64,000 bases of DNA from Thermoguttaceae bacterium (GTDB lineage: Bacteria > Planctomycetota > Planctomycetia > Pirellulales > Thermoguttaceae), in the NCBI GenBank assembly GCA_028695965.1, contig JAQVHZ010000009.1, forward strand, positions 1-64,000, given 5' to 3'. Positions within the stretch are counted from its first letter, which is position 1. Every line of letters begins with the position of its first letter. Of the stretch, positions 48,461-64,000 are shown piece after piece. Position numbers and translations under genes: made by a program. Under the pieces are notes generated by a model that saw nothing but the letters and a program-made list of their open reading frames with translations, did no database searches and was not told the DNA's origin.

Positions 48461-51400
48461 ATGGATAGAATAGTTCGCGCGCTGGCGACGGCGCTTATCG
48501 TTTGCGCTTACACACAACTTGGATCAGCGTTTGGCTCGGACGGCGTTGAGGAGTTTTATTCTCCGGCGTCGGAGCTTCAGCCAACGGCTATTTGGTCGGA
48601 CAACGACGTCTTTGTCGACGCGAACGCTGGGAATCCTGAAATGTACGGATTCGGGAAGGCGATCGACGGAGATCCCAAGACGTACGTCTGCATTCTCGAC
48701 TCGACGCGCACGGGCGGGCGCGCCGACACGACGCCGCAATACGCCGCGGAGCCGATAACGGCGGAAATGACGCTCGACCTTGGCGCGGAAACGTCGTGCG
48801 TCGGGCTGCGGATCGTAACGCCGATCAATTGGCGCAGTCTCTCTCCAAAGAACGTCAGCGTCTACGCTTGCGACGATCTGCAAGGTCAAGTCGGCTTGCG
48901 CGTTTTAGCGGACGGCGTCGAACTTCTTCCTGTAAACAGCGGCTATTCGGTCTGCGTCCTTTGGGAGCGAACTTCGGCGCGTTACTTGCACGTCCGCGTA
49001 CACGAAGGGTATCAGCTTCGGAACCGTCGGCAAGGGCTTTACGAAGAGACGCATTTCAACACGCAAATCGCGGAACTTCGCGTTCTTACAGCGGTCCCGG
49101 ACGACGTTGCGGCTAAGAATCCGGACGACGTCGCTTTTCCGGAGAGCCGTCTTCGCCGCGATTGGCTTCTGCAAGACGCGTCGACGGCGGACGCCGCGCC
49201 GGACGAGTGTTTCGTTTCAGAGACGGAGAACGCTTGCGAAGCGGCGCTGGTCGACTGCGTCTTGTCGGAACTTCGGGACGAGTATGACGTCGACGCGCAG
49301 GAGTGGGAAAGCGCGAAGTCGGCCCTGCTCGCTTCGAACGCGCCGGGCTCCGATCCGCGTTGGCGTTCGCTCTATTATTCCGCGTGTTCGAAACGCCGCG
49401 CGCTTCGGCTCGACTATCTGCGCGAGTATTCCGACACGATATTTTACGTCAAGCATTACGTCTTTGGCGGGACGGAAGGTCTGACGGGGATCGCGCGCGT
49501 CTCGGACGCGCAATATCACGACCAAACGACGGAACGCCGGGGCGGGTCTCAGTTGTGTATGTTGACCGTTCAGGAAGACGGGTCGATCGCGCATGAAGTC
49601 TTGATCGACAAGCCGGAGGGTGTGATTCGCGATCCTAATCTCTCTTGGGACGGCGAGAAACTGATCTTCTCGATGCGCGACAACTTTGAGCTCGACGATT
49701 ATTCGCTGTACGAAATGAAGACGTCGGATCGTTCGACACGGCGTCTGACGGCGCCGCCGGTCTATGACGGGCGCGAGTATCCCTGCGCGGATTACGAGCC
49801 TTGTTACGCGCCGGACGGGTCGATCCTTTTTGCGTCGACGCGACACACGCAGATCAACGACTGCTGGCCGAACGACAACTCGGATATTTACGCGTGCGAC
49901 GCCGACGGGAACCATATTCGCCGACTTACTTACGACGAACTCGACACGAATTTTCCGCAGATAACCGCCGACGGCCGTGTCGTTTACACGCGCTGGGAAT
50001 ACAGCGACCGGAACGCGTATTTCTTGCATCCGCTCTTTACGATGAATCCGGACGGGACGGCGCAGACGGAATTTGTCGGGAATAACTCGATGTACCCCGC
50101 GTCCTATTTGCAGGCGCGCGCCGTTCCCGATTCGACGAAGCTCGTCGCGATTATCAGCGGGCACCACGTGCCGCACAAGGGCAAATTGGCGCTGATCGAT
50201 CGGTCTCTTGGGGCGCAAGACGGCGCGTGCATCGAATATGTCGGCGGTTCGTCGCCCGACGGCGTGCCCGGAAGAACGCCTAATCCGATCAAGCCGGAAG
50301 GGCATAACGACCGCAATATCGATATGTTCGGCCAGACGGGCCCGCAGTATCAGTACCCTTATCCGTTAGACGAAGACAATTATTTGGTCGCGTACTGTCC
50401 GGAAGGATGGCTCACGATCGACGGGCCTTATACGCCGCCTTTTGGCGTCTACTTCATGAAGGCGACGGGCGAACGCGAACTGCTCGCGTTCGACTGGTCG
50501 ATTTCGAGCGGTCAGCCGATTCTGTTTGCTCCGCAAGACGCGCCGCGCGTGAAGGCGTCGAGCGTCGACGAAGGCGCGAATTACGGAACGTTTGTCGCGC
50601 AGGATATTTACATGGGCCCGGGCCTGGCGGGGATCGAGCGCGGGACGGTCAAGAAGCTGCGCGTCGTCGCGCTCGAATACCGGGCGGCAAAAGTCGGCAA
50701 GGGGAGCAACGCGGGCGAAGTCGACCAAGGGCTCGTCCAGACGCCGGTTTCGTTCAATAACGGGACATGGGACGTCAAACACGTCTTGGGCGAAGTCGAC
50801 GTCGAAGAAGACGGGAGCGTCGCGTTCAAAGTCCCGGCGCGAACGCCCGTCTATTTCCAACTGCTCGACGAAAAAGGGTATTGCGTGCAATTGATGCGCA
50901 GTTGGGCGACGCTGCAGGGCAACGAACGGTTTGCGTGCCTGGGCTGTCACGAGGACAAGTTGGAGACGGGCGCGATGCAGGTTGGACTGCTCAGTTCGAT
51001 CGCGGCGAACAAACCTCCTCAAACGCCTCGACTTACGGACGGGTCGCTCCATCCGCTGATCGAGCGGCTGGAACGGCAAAGCTGTCTCGATTCCGTTGAG
51101 AATTTCCTCGGCGTGAACGCCCCGGCGCTCGAGTGCGACCCCAACGCGCCGACCGACGGATTCAGCTACCGTCAGACGATTCAGCCGATTCTCGACAGGC
51201 ATTGCGTCGAATGCCATCAGGGCTTGCCGGTCGGGGATCTGGACGCCGATAAGCCGCGTTCGCCGCTCGACTTGCGCGGGATTGTCGAGAGCGTCGAGCG
51301 GCTGAAACAGGCGCCGGACGACGACCACAAGCGCGCGTTCACGCGTTCGTACCTGAATTTGACGAATAATGGGAAAGTCGAGGGTTCTCAGTGGGTTAAG

Positions 51401-51688
51401 TGGCTGGAAGTGCGGAGCCGTTCGGCGATGCTGCCGCCGTACTTTACCGGCTCGTTGCAGAGCCCGATCATGGACTACCTCGAGCCGAGCCATTACGACG
51501 TCGCCGTGTCCGAGCAGGAGAAGCGCGCCTTTGCGTGCTGGATCGACCTTCTCATCCCGTTTTGCGGGTCCTACACGGACGCGAACACGTGGTCGCCGGT
51601 CGATAAGATAACGTATCTGTACTACCTGCAGAAACGGCTCATGAACGCGGAAGCGGAGATGCAGGATATTAAAGCGTCAAGGGAGTAG
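48461..51688 (+). CDS. Large secreted HzsA-like protein: N-terminal discoidin-like region, beta-propeller-like region and two CxxCH heme-binding motifs
   Basis: Signal peptide; YEPCYAPDGSILFASTRHTQINDCWPNDNSDIYACDADG propeller-like repeats; CLGCH (50936-50950) and CVECH (51203-51217). Confidence 0.75.
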   Translation: MDRIVRALATALIVCAYTQLGSAFGSDGVEEFYSPASELQPTAIWSDNDVFVDANAGNPEMYGFGKAIDGDPKTYVCILDSTRTGGRADTTPQYAAEPITAEMTLDLGAETSCVGLRIVTPINWRSLSPKNVSVYACDDLQGQVGLRVLADGVELLPVNSGYSVCVLWERTSARYLHVRVHEGYQLRNRRQGLYEETHFNTQIAELRVLTAVPDDVAAKNPDDVAFPESRLRRDWLLQDASTADAAPDECFVSETENACEAALVDCVLSELRDEYDVDAQEWESAKSALLASNAPGSDPRWRSLYYSACSKRRALRLDYLREYSDTIFYVKHYVFGGTEGLTGIARVSDAQYHDQTTERRGGSQLCMLTVQEDGSIAHEVLIDKPEGVIRDPNLSWDGEKLIFSMRDNFELDDYSLYEMKTSDRSTRRLTAPPVYDGREYPCADYEPCYAPDGSILFASTRHTQINDCWPNDNSDIYACDADGNHIRRLTYDELDTNFPQITADGRVVYTRWEYSDRNAYFLHPLFTMNPDGTAQTEFVGNNSMYPASYLQARAVPDSTKLVAIISGHHVPHKGKLALIDRSLGAQDGACIEYVGGSSPDGVPGRTPNPIKPEGHNDRNIDMFGQTGPQYQYPYPLDEDNYLVAYCPEGWLTIDGPYTPPFGVYFMKATGERELLAFDWSISSGQPILFAPQDAPRVKASSVDEGANYGTFVAQDIYMGPGLAGIERGTVKKLRVVALEYRAAKVGKGSNAGEVDQGLVQTPVSFNNGTWDVKHVLGEVDVEEDGSVAFKVPARTPVYFQLLDEKGYCVQLMRSWATLQGNERFACLGCHEDKLETGAMQVGLLSSIAANKPPQTPRLTDGSLHPLIERLERQSCLDSVENFLGVNAPALECDPNAPTDGFSYRQTIQPILDRHCVECHQGLPVGDLDADKPRSPLDLRGIVESVERLKQAPDDDHKRAFTRSYLNLTNNGKVEGSQWVKWLEVRSRSAMLPPYFTGSLQSPIMDYLEPSHYDVAVSEQEKRAFACWIDLLIPFCGSYTDANTWSPVDKITYLYYLQKRLMNAEAEMQDIKASRE

Positions 51689-52744
51689 CGACTCTTGCGG
51701 ACGAAGGCGGACCTCGCCCCCGTTAAGCGCCGAGACTTTGCCGGGCTCGTCGTCGAAGGAGACGAGGAGCCGGAACTTGTCGTCGACGCCGACGGCGGTT
51801 GCGGACCGGACGTTCTTTTCGTCGTAGAGATTTTCGACGACGTCGACTTTTTTTCCAAAGAGGAGCTGACGTTCCCGATAGACTTTCAGCAGGGCGTCGA
51901 GCGCGGCTTGCGACTCGGCGCCGTCTTTGGTAAAGATAGAAGCGTACAGGGTATAGAATTCGTTCAGAAAGGCGGCGATCAGTTTGGCGCGCGCTCCGAC
52001 TGGGGTCGTGCTCTGAAATAAACCGCCTCCGACGTCTTGGAGCTCTTTTGGCGCGTTCTTCTCGTCGAACGTCAAGTTGATCCCGACGCCTAAGACGGCG
52101 TAGTCCATCTTGCCGGACTCCAGGGAAACGCTTCCTTCGGTCAGTATGCCGCAGATCTTTCTGCCGTTCAGATAGAGGTCGTTAACCCACTTGATTTTAA
52201 CGCTTCTTTTTTTAAGAGCTCTATTGATTTTTTCACAGGCTCTTGCGCCTGCGACAGCGGCGATCGCCGTGATTACTCCGGCTTGGAGCGCGTTTCCTTG
52301 CGGCTTGAGCAGGACGCTGAAATAGACGCCGGAATCTTTTGGAGAATGGAACGCGCGTCCGAACCGTCCTCGACCGCCAGTCTGAGTTTCTGCGGAGAGG
52401 ACGAGCCCTTCGCGCTCGGATTCTCCATAGAGCTCTTTAACGAGCGTATTGGTCGAGACGGTCTCTTTCAGACAGACGATTTTATGGTAGAACGCCGCCG
52501 CTTTGGGGGATAAGCCCGCGCGGATCGAATCGGGGTCGTGTATGTCGGCCGCGTCGTCGAGGGAGTAGCCTTTGTTGGTCGCGCCGACGATTTTGTAGCC
52601 CTCTTGACGCAGCTTTTCGATCGCCTTCCAGACGGTCGCGCGCGTTACGTCGAGCGAGTCGGCGAGCTCTTGACCGGAATAGAAGGCGCCCTTGTTGCGA
52701 TTGAGGACTGAAAGGACTCTCGATTTAACAGATTTTCGCGCCAT
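51677..52744 (-). CDS. birA: Biotin-[acetyl-CoA-carboxylase] ligase/repressor BirA with N-terminal HTH
   Basis: HTH region GQELADSLDVTRATVWKAIEKLRQEGYKI; TQTGGRGRFGRAFHSPKDSGVYFS; KWVNDLYLNGRKICGIL. Confidence 0.92.
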   Translation of the reverse strand: MARKSVKSRVLSVLNRNKGAFYSGQELADSLDVTRATVWKAIEKLRQEGYKIVGATNKGYSLDDAADIHDPDSIRAGLSPKAAAFYHKIVCLKETVSTNTLVKELYGESEREGLVLSAETQTGGRGRFGRAFHSPKDSGVYFSVLLKPQGNALQAGVITAIAAVAGARACEKINRALKKRSVKIKWVNDLYLNGRKICGILTEGSVSLESGKMDYAVLGVGINLTFDEKNAPKELQDVGGGLFQSTTPVGARAKLIAAFLNEFYTLYASIFTKDGAESQAALDALLKVYRERQLLFGKKVDVVENLYDEKNVRSATAVGVDDKFRLLVSFDDEPGKVSALNGGEVRLRPQESLLP

Positions 52745-52761
52745 GGTATCGCTTTAATTCC

Positions 52762-53745
52762 TCAGTTAGATTGGTTTGTGGAGACGTCGCGTCCGAGTTC
52801 TTTCAGCATGAGCCGGTCGGAGCGGATCGTCGCGCTGGATACGGTGGTGAGCATATTGCCGGTGATCGTCGCGGAGGCGCCGGCGCAAAATGCGCGCTTG
52901 CCGTCGCGGCTCAAGAGCGCGCGTCCTGCGGCGAGCCGGACGTCGGTGGTCGGGACGATCAGCCGAAAGATCGCGACGATTCTCAGAATCTCGGATTCTT
53001 GGAGCGTCGGGGCGTCTTCTAAGGGCGAGCCCTTGATCGGGATCAGGGCGTTCAGCGGAATCGAATCGACTTGGCATTCCGCAAGCGCGAGCGCCATGTC
53101 GACGCGGTCTTGCCACGTTTCGCCGAGTCCAAAGATCCCTCCGGAACAAACGCGCAGTCCGACGGCTTTGGCGTTCTTGATCGTTTCGATCTTTTGGTCG
53201 AACGAGTGGGTCGTGCAGATCTGCGGAAAGAACCGTCTCGACGTTTCGACGTTGTGATGATAGGTCGTTACGCCAACGTCTTTTAAGCGCTTGAGCTGTT
53301 CGAGCGTCAGGAACCCCATTGAGGCGCACAGGCTGATCGACGTTTTTTCTTTCATGAGCGCATAAGCGCGTAGCGCGCGTTCGAATTCTTCGCCGCCGAG
53401 CGCTCTTCCGGAGGTAACGAGCGCGAATCGATCGACGCCCTCGCGTTCGTGCGCTTGGCACGCTTCGAGCAGTTTTTCTTCGGACAGGAGCGGGTGAACG
53501 GCGCAGTCGGTATCGTGCCGCGACGCCTGGGCGCAGAATTTGCAGTCTTCCGAACATCGTCCGCTCTTCGCGTTGACAATAGCGCACAATTCGACGCGAT
53601 TTCCGACGAGCTTTTCGCGCGCATAATCCGCAGCGGCGCATAACGCGTCGAGATCGCCGCTTATAAGGGGCTCTAAGTCGTCTTGGGAGGTCAGGCGTTT
53701 CCCTTCGACAATTTCTCGCGCGAGCGCTTGAAAATATTGCGTCAT
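52762..53745 (-). CDS. bioB: Biotin synthase
   Basis: Radical-SAM CSEDCKFCAQ; TTYHHNVETS; CSGGIFGLGETWQDRVDMA; PLNALIPIKGSPLED. Confidence 0.95.
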   Translation of the reverse strand: MTQYFQALAREIVEGKRLTSQDDLEPLISGDLDALCAAADYAREKLVGNRVELCAIVNAKSGRCSEDCKFCAQASRHDTDCAVHPLLSEEKLLEACQAHEREGVDRFALVTSGRALGGEEFERALRAYALMKEKTSISLCASMGFLTLEQLKRLKDVGVTTYHHNVETSRRFFPQICTTHSFDQKIETIKNAKAVGLRVCSGGIFGLGETWQDRVDMALALAECQVDSIPLNALIPIKGSPLEDAPTLQESEILRIVAIFRLIVPTTDVRLAAGRALLSRDGKRAFCAGASATITGNMLTTVSSATIRSDRLMLKELGRDVSTNQSN

Positions 53746-53906
53746 ATCATGATTCCGCCGGCTAGGCGCGTTGTGTTATTCTTGCGTTGCGCTTGATTTA
53801 TGCGCGCTTTTCTGAGAATGATACTCTTTTTTGAGGAATTGTCAACTTAGCCGCCGGGTAAGGTTGACGAGCTGCGCGCCCCGGCGTCGGTCTTGTTCGA
53901 GAAGAC

Positions 53907-53942
53907 AAAAAAACCGCGTCTACAAGTTCATTGTAAACGCGG
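53907..53942 (-). terminator. Intrinsic terminator of the DUF1559/lipoprotein module
   Basis: Minus strand: CCGCGTTTACAATGAACTTGTAGACGCGGTTTTTTT. Confidence 0.85.
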
Positions 53943-53978
53943 CTGTAATTTAGTCGCTTAAAATGGGGTTTTGTGCGA

Positions 53979-54449
53979 TTACTGGGGGATTTTGACGGCG
54001 TCGCCGACGTCAAGCGTGAAGGTCTGGTTCTTTTCGTCGGTAACGGTGATTGTCAGATCGGTAGTATTTTCCAACATGTATTTTTTGTCGACAAGTTGGT
54101 AGAATTGACCTGGCGGGTCGTCTTCATTGATTTGCGGATTTTCAATGAGCGTTTTCATCACAGTTACTTTGTACGTGTCGGGGGCCATTCCTTCGTGCTT
54201 GCCCAAGGTCATGACCTTGATGACGCCTTGCTCGTCGGTCGCTCCGCCGCATGACCACTGCTTGTTCGCTTCGGTCGACGGATAGAAGCTGACGAGCGCT
54301 TCGGCGAGCGGGGCGCCCCCTTGGGTAATTGTAACGCTGACGGGCACGAGTTTAGGCATACCGTCAGGCTTTTTTTCGCCGCCGCACCCGCAGCAGAGAA
54401 CTGCGCAGCAAAGGAACGCCAATGCGGATAATGTAAGCTTATTCATCAT
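53979..54449 (-). CDS. Lipoprotein with carboxypeptidase-regulatory-like domain, partner of the DUF1559 gene
   Basis: MMNKLTLSALAFLCCAVLCCGCGGEKK lipobox; VSVTITQGGAPLAEALVSFYPS. Confidence 0.75.
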   Translation of the reverse strand: MMNKLTLSALAFLCCAVLCCGCGGEKKPDGMPKLVPVSVTITQGGAPLAEALVSFYPSTEANKQWSCGGATDEQGVIKVMTLGKHEGMAPDTYKVTVMKTLIENPQINEDDPPGQFYQLVDKKYMLENTTDLTITVTDEKNQTFTLDVGDAVKIPQ

Positions 54450-54469
54450 GAAATCTCCTGTCGTTGATA

Positions 54470-55633
54470 TCAGAGCGAGCTCCTGCTTTCACCGCCCGCG
54501 CGGCTGCCGAACGCGCCCCAAACTCCATAAGGAGACGCGCCAATAGCTGACGTTGTACCATAGCCCGGCGCCGGCGTCGTCAGGGTTCCGCAGTCGATCA
54601 TTTCGGAGACGAAGGTAACCGAGCCGTCGACGCGGCAGCAGTTGACGCCGCCGTTATGGTTGCTCGCGGGCGACGCGATACCGCCGGAGTAGTACGGGGA
54701 AACGCTTCCGACCAAGCAAGACGGCGAGTTCGGAGGCAGGATGGTGGTGAAGGAGCATCCGTCGGTGAGTCGACCAGCCCAACGCGTGTGACCGCGCCAG
54801 TTGTTGTAGTAGTTGCCGGTCAGCATACGTTGGTCGGTTGAGCTGCGCATATTCAGGCAGGAAGTTGGATTGCCCGCCAGAGTTTCGTAGCTGTGTCCGA
54901 GATAGAAGGACCCTTTGACCAAACCGTCGTTACTGGTGGTCACTTCGCCAATGCCAGTGCTCGTGTGGGTAACGAGTTCGCTGATCATCGCCGTGTTGCT
55001 CGTGCCGTCGGTGCAGGCTGCCATTGAGAGCCATTGTCTGGTGATGAACATCCCGCGCATCCCGGAGCTGTCGGGCGTGTTGTTTCTCCAGCAGGAGTCG
55101 CCGTTGCAGCATCCGTAGTTTGCTTTCACTTGCCCGGAGTTGCTCGGCGTTTTCGCGCTGGCGTCCGACGGACAGACCAAGGCAGGAATTACCGTCGTAT
55201 AGAGCGGTCTCAGATGAGCGAGGTTCGTGTTGTCGTTAAGCCACGGAACGGGCCAACGACCGTCAGAGCGAGATTCGCATTCGGAGGTGAAGATTTGGTA
55301 AAGCGACGATTGTTCAACGAACGGGGTGATGAAGAAGGTCGGTCCCCAAACGTAGCTGTGTCCAATTTCCGTGTTTGTGTTTCCACAGCAACGGCACATT
55401 CCGCCCCAACGACCAGCTGGGAAAACGCCGTGCGTATCGTGATAGTTTTGGAAACCGAGCGCCAATTGTTTCAAGTTGTTCGTACATTGCATACGACGCG
55501 CCGCCTCACGAGCCGCTTGAACGGCGGGAAGCAGGAGCCCAATCAAGATGCCGATGATCGCAATAACGACCAGGAGTTCAACGAGGGTAAAACCGTTACG
55601 TTTGGTTCCCCTCTTGGTTAAGATTGTATTCAT
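54470..55633 (-). CDS. DUF1559 domain-containing pseudopilin-like protein
   Basis: [61 protein letters not shown]. Confidence 0.93.
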   Translation of the reverse strand: MNTILTKRGTKRNGFTLVELLVVIAIIGILIGLLLPAVQAAREAARRMQCTNNLKQLALGFQNYHDTHGVFPAGRWGGMCRCCGNTNTEIGHSYVWGPTFFITPFVEQSSLYQIFTSECESRSDGRWPVPWLNDNTNLAHLRPLYTTVIPALVCPSDASAKTPSNSGQVKANYGCCNGDSCWRNNTPDSSGMRGMFITRQWLSMAACTDGTSNTAMISELVTHTSTGIGEVTTSNDGLVKGSFYLGHSYETLAGNPTSCLNMRSSTDQRMLTGNYYNNWRGHTRWAGRLTDGCSFTTILPPNSPSCLVGSVSPYYSGGIASPASNHNGGVNCCRVDGSVTFVSEMIDCGTLTTPAPGYGTTSAIGASPYGVWGAFGSRAGGESRSSL

Positions 55634-55915
55634 TTCTGTTCTCCTAAAAAATGAACGAATAATACGCAGTGTGCGATTAATCTAAGGGGATACGGCTGAA
55701 TCTGAATGAAGCTGCTCGCATAATAAACGCGTCTGACTCCAACGTTATTATAACATTATCGACTTGCAATTACCAGCGAGTAATAATTTTTAGTTGTTGC
55801 CGGCTTAATGCGTCCTATAATGTTTAACTTATGGATTATCTTGGTTGTTACGTTAAATGACGCAGAAAAAGCGGATTTGATCATAATATTTTGTTGATTA
55901 GAGGGAGACTCCATA

Positions 55916-55959
55916 AAAAAACGCGAATAGACCTTACTGAATCTATTCGCGTTTTCTGT
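55916..55959. terminator. Bidirectional intrinsic terminator after groEL
   Basis: AAAAACGCGAATAGA…TCTATTCGCGTTTT. Confidence 0.88.
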
Positions 55960-55997
55960 TCAATCGCTAGCGGAAGGAGTTCCGCTTGTTCGATTTA

Positions 55998-57638
<1,641 letters not shown>

Positions 57639-57728
57639 TTAAATGTCTATTAGTGTTGAGAGCAGCAGGGCCGCGCGTTCGTCTTTGTTCGACGTTACGC
57701 TGCGGGACAAACCAACTTGCTTGACGAC

Positions 57729-58064
57729 TTACTTGACGATCGCGAGGATATCGCTCTCGCGCATGAGGAGATATTCGTCTTCGCCAAATTTGAAATCCTC
57801 GCCCGCATAGGGGAGGAATAAGACGTGGTCGCCTTCTTGGACGGTGAATTTACTGCGCGTGCCGTCGTCAAGGACGCGACCGTCGCCGATCGAGACAACG
57901 ACGCCACGAGAAGGTTTGTCTTTGGCAGTGTCAGGAAGATAGAGACCGCCGGCTGTGCGTTCTTCGCTTTCGTCGCGGCGAACGACGACTCGGTCGCCGA
58001 GAGGTTGAAGTTTCATACCGCAGCATTTGGTTTCCGTCGCGGCGTCGCACTTATTCTTAGCCAT
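57729..58064 (-). CDS. groES: 10 kDa co-chaperonin GroES with Cys-containing N-terminal extension
   Basis: MKLQPLGDRVVVRRDESEERTAGGLYLPDTAKDKPSRGVVVSIG; extended start ATG 58064 preceded by AGGAG SD. Confidence 0.95.
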   Translation of the reverse strand: MAKNKCDAATETKCCGMKLQPLGDRVVVRRDESEERTAGGLYLPDTAKDKPSRGVVVSIGDGRVLDDGTRSKFTVQEGDHVLFLPYAGEDFKFGEDEYLLMRESDILAIVK

Positions 58065-58532
58065 GTTTTAAACTCCTACTGGATTGTTCGAGATATTGCG
58101 GCACGACGCGCTTGGTCGCGCCGAACTAAAATAAAATTGCGATACTTGCGACGTCGGCGCCGAGCGCCATTTGGTTGCGACCGCCGAGAGGTATCGGCGC
58201 GTTGCCGCAGCGCCCGTCGTCGTCATCGCGGAACTGCTATAAAACGAAGCAAAGAGGGCGCCAATTTCGTTTTTTCCCATTAAAAATCAGAGAAACGTCG
58301 TTTTTTTTGGCGTCTTGCGGCGGAAGATTGTTGAGCGCGCGTTAAATTTCGCCGGTTTTCGACGTTGCGCGATTTGGCAATTTAGAAAAAATGGCAAAGT
58401 CAAAATGGCAGTTAGATCGGGTTTCTATGAGATTCTGAGAGCTTTTCGAGCTTGATCTTTTCAGAGGGCAAGTTTCGCCGCGCGCCGTTTTGCGCTTTTG
58501 CCCGGTTGAAAAGCGATCTTACCGCAAAAGAA

Positions 58533-58576
58533 AGGCGCCGATTCTATTGCGTTTTGCCAATAGAATCGCGGCGCCC
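58533..58576 (-). terminator. Probable terminator hairpin of the HAD hydrolase gene
   Basis: GGCGCCGATTCTATTG…CAATAGAATCGCGGCGCC inverted repeat next to the gene stop. Confidence 0.65.
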
Positions 58577-58604
58577 GAAAGTTTTTTCATGGAAATTTCA
58601 GCGC

Positions 58605-59324
58605 TTACTCTTCTTCCGCGCCTTGTTCTCCGTTTTCCTCTCCATTTTCTCCGTTTTGATCAGCGTTTTGGTCAGCGCCGTCGACATATCGGGACGGGAG
58701 AGGCAGGCCGGTCTTCTTGTATTCGACAAGGAAATCGTCGAACTCAATGTAATGGATCGTTTGGAACCCAAATTCCTGAGCGGCTTTAACGTTCGCTTCA
58801 AGGTCGTCGATCAGGAGGACTTCGTTCGGCTGAAGATCGGGAATTTCCCGCTTAGCGTCGTCGAAAGCAATTTGATAGATTTCAGGGAAGGGCTTGAGCG
58901 ATCGCACTTCGAAACTTGCAATTCTGTGGTTCGGGAAGAAGTCCCAGATGCGGGGGAACGCCATTTCGATATAACGCCAATGCAAGGGGTTCGTATTCGA
59001 CAGGATTCCTCGCGGGAAGTCGGTCGTCGACAGTTTGCGCGCGATGGACAGGATCGGATCGTTTGCCCAGAAGATGTCGCAGATGGCGTGAATTAAGGCG
59101 TCGCGATCAGGAGTTGATTCGAGCGACTGACAGATCATATCAAGGAATTCTTCCGTTGACTTTTCGCCGACTTCATAGCCGCGATAACGCTGTTCGTCAA
59201 AAAGGAGTTCTTGAATTTCCGCTTCTGATTTTTGCGCCAACTCGGCGAGCTGACACAACATACGATGAACGCTGAAATGAATCAGCACGTTTCCAAGGTC
59301 AAAATAGACGAATCGAATGGGCAT
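58605..59324 (-). CDS. HAD-family hydrolase with acidic Asn/Glu-rich tail
   Basis: MPIRFVYFDLGNVLIHF; GILSNTNPLHW; LLIDDLEANVKAAQEFGFQTIHY. Confidence 0.87.
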   Translation of the reverse strand: MPIRFVYFDLGNVLIHFSVHRMLCQLAELAQKSEAEIQELLFDEQRYRGYEVGEKSTEEFLDMICQSLESTPDRDALIHAICDIFWANDPILSIARKLSTTDFPRGILSNTNPLHWRYIEMAFPRIWDFFPNHRIASFEVRSLKPFPEIYQIAFDDAKREIPDLQPNEVLLIDDLEANVKAAQEFGFQTIHYIEFDDFLVEYKKTGLPLPSRYVDGADQNADQNGENGEENGEQGAEEE

Positions 59325-59607
59325 TAGGTTCACTCTCAGTATGCGTTTGCTGTCCATGCGCGAACTTCGAGCGCGCAGCGAGGACGCGCGAAGCTCAAAC
59401 GATTAGAGGAAAAACGACATTTTCCTTCTAATTCCCCTCTCTCCATACTAAGATTATAAGCTTTTTTCGATTCTTTGAATAGCGGGCGCTTAGTATTTTT
59501 TTATTTGTAACGTTTTTGCGGACTTTTTCAAGCGCGGAGGCGCAAGGCTGGGATAATAAGGCGCTCTTTGACAATATTGAACGCTTTTAAAAGAGCGCGG
59601 GAAAATA

Positions 59608-59645
59608 AAGAAACGACGCGTCGTCCATAAGGTCGGCGCGTCGTT
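59608..59645 (-). terminator. Intrinsic terminator after the GH2 gene
   Basis: AAACGACGCG…CGCGTCGTTT hairpin followed by T-rich sequence on the minus strand. Confidence 0.65.
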
Positions 59646-59683
59646 TGCTCGTCAATTCTTACGAATCTGCCGAAGTCGTTCCT

Positions 59684-63568
<3,885 letters not shown>

Positions 63569-63626
63569 CTAGAATCGTTAATGATAGCTTATAATGACGA
63601 AAAGCGCAGAATAAAAGAGGACGCGC

Positions 63627-64000
63627 TTAGAAATCGTCGTCGGACGCCAAGTCTTCCAATTCGACGTCGCTTTGGAAATTATCCATTGGCGAATCACTGA
63701 CGTTTTTTAAGGCGTCAATGATAGGTCCGGAATCGTCTTCTTCGATAGCGGGCGGTTCGGGCAGGTCTTCGGGCGACAGATTTGCCGCTTCGAAGACTTT
63801 GTCGATCGTGCTGTCGACGAGTTCGTCCATCTCTTGTCGGAGTTCTTCAGAGGATTTGAATTCTTCGACTTCGAGGGGCGGATCCGGATGATCAATTTTG
63901 AAGTACAGTCTTCCGATAGAAAATTCAGAGCCGAACGGAACGTTGACTCCTCTTCCTATCCTTTCGCCTTCGAAGACTGTGCCGTTTAGCGAACCGAGGT
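63627..64000 (-). CDS. FHA-domain protein, truncated by the window end
   Basis: Frame open to the window edge: LGSLNGTVFEGERIGRGVNVPFGSEFSIGRLYFKIDHPDPP… (end of an FHA domain) followed by an acidic tail. Confidence 0.75.
   Translation of the reverse strand, partial: LGSLNGTVFEGERIGRGVNVPFGSEFSIGRLYFKIDHPDPPLEVEEFKSSEELRQEMDELVDSTIDKVFEAANLSPEDLPEPPAIEEDDSGPIIDALKNVSDSPMDNFQSDVELEDLASDDDF

Noticed and set aside
53746-53830. Riboswitch or BirA operator upstream of bioB
   Set aside because: No recognisable palindrome or conserved riboswitch core could be read.
58065-58300. CIRCE/HrcA operator upstream of groES
   Set aside because: No TTAGCACTC-N9-GAGTGCTAA-like inverted repeat seen by eye.

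Overview
64 kb window that looks chromosomal, most likely from an anaerobic, probably gut-associated Planctomycetota. This is inferred from two DUF1559/H-X9-DG pseudopilin genes, an HzsA-like CxxCH protein, planctomycete-type secreted proteins and a group-B-type [FeFe]-hydrogenase. Most of it is ordinary single-copy chromosomal content: rlmN, lpxD/lpxI, rpsT, tRNA-Leu, dapA, ruvAB, panC, an S1 protein, Hsp70, a MATE transporter, birA/bioB, groES/groEL, a GH2 beta-galactosidase and an FHA protein cut by the window end. No CRISPR array or complete mobile element was found. The notable signals are genome-rearrangement fossils. (1) A tandem duplication of a large fused DUF4129/DUF4350-type gene left a degenerate copy of the rlmN 5' end as the N-terminus of the second copy. 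(2) A tandem duplication of lpxI left a junction relic joining the esterase start in frame to the lpxD C-terminus at a 6-bp microhomology, giving a 16-codon chimeric mini-ORF. (3) An AT-rich Lnu(C)-like lincosamide nucleotidyltransferase gene sits inside a decayed type I restriction hsdS gene, with hsdS sequence directly abutting both sides. (4) A small tandem-duplicated membrane-protein gene is frameshifted by a perfect 8-bp tandem duplication. I did not find a convincing new multi-gene system. All family assignments come from reading the sequence and recognising motifs; no database search was run.
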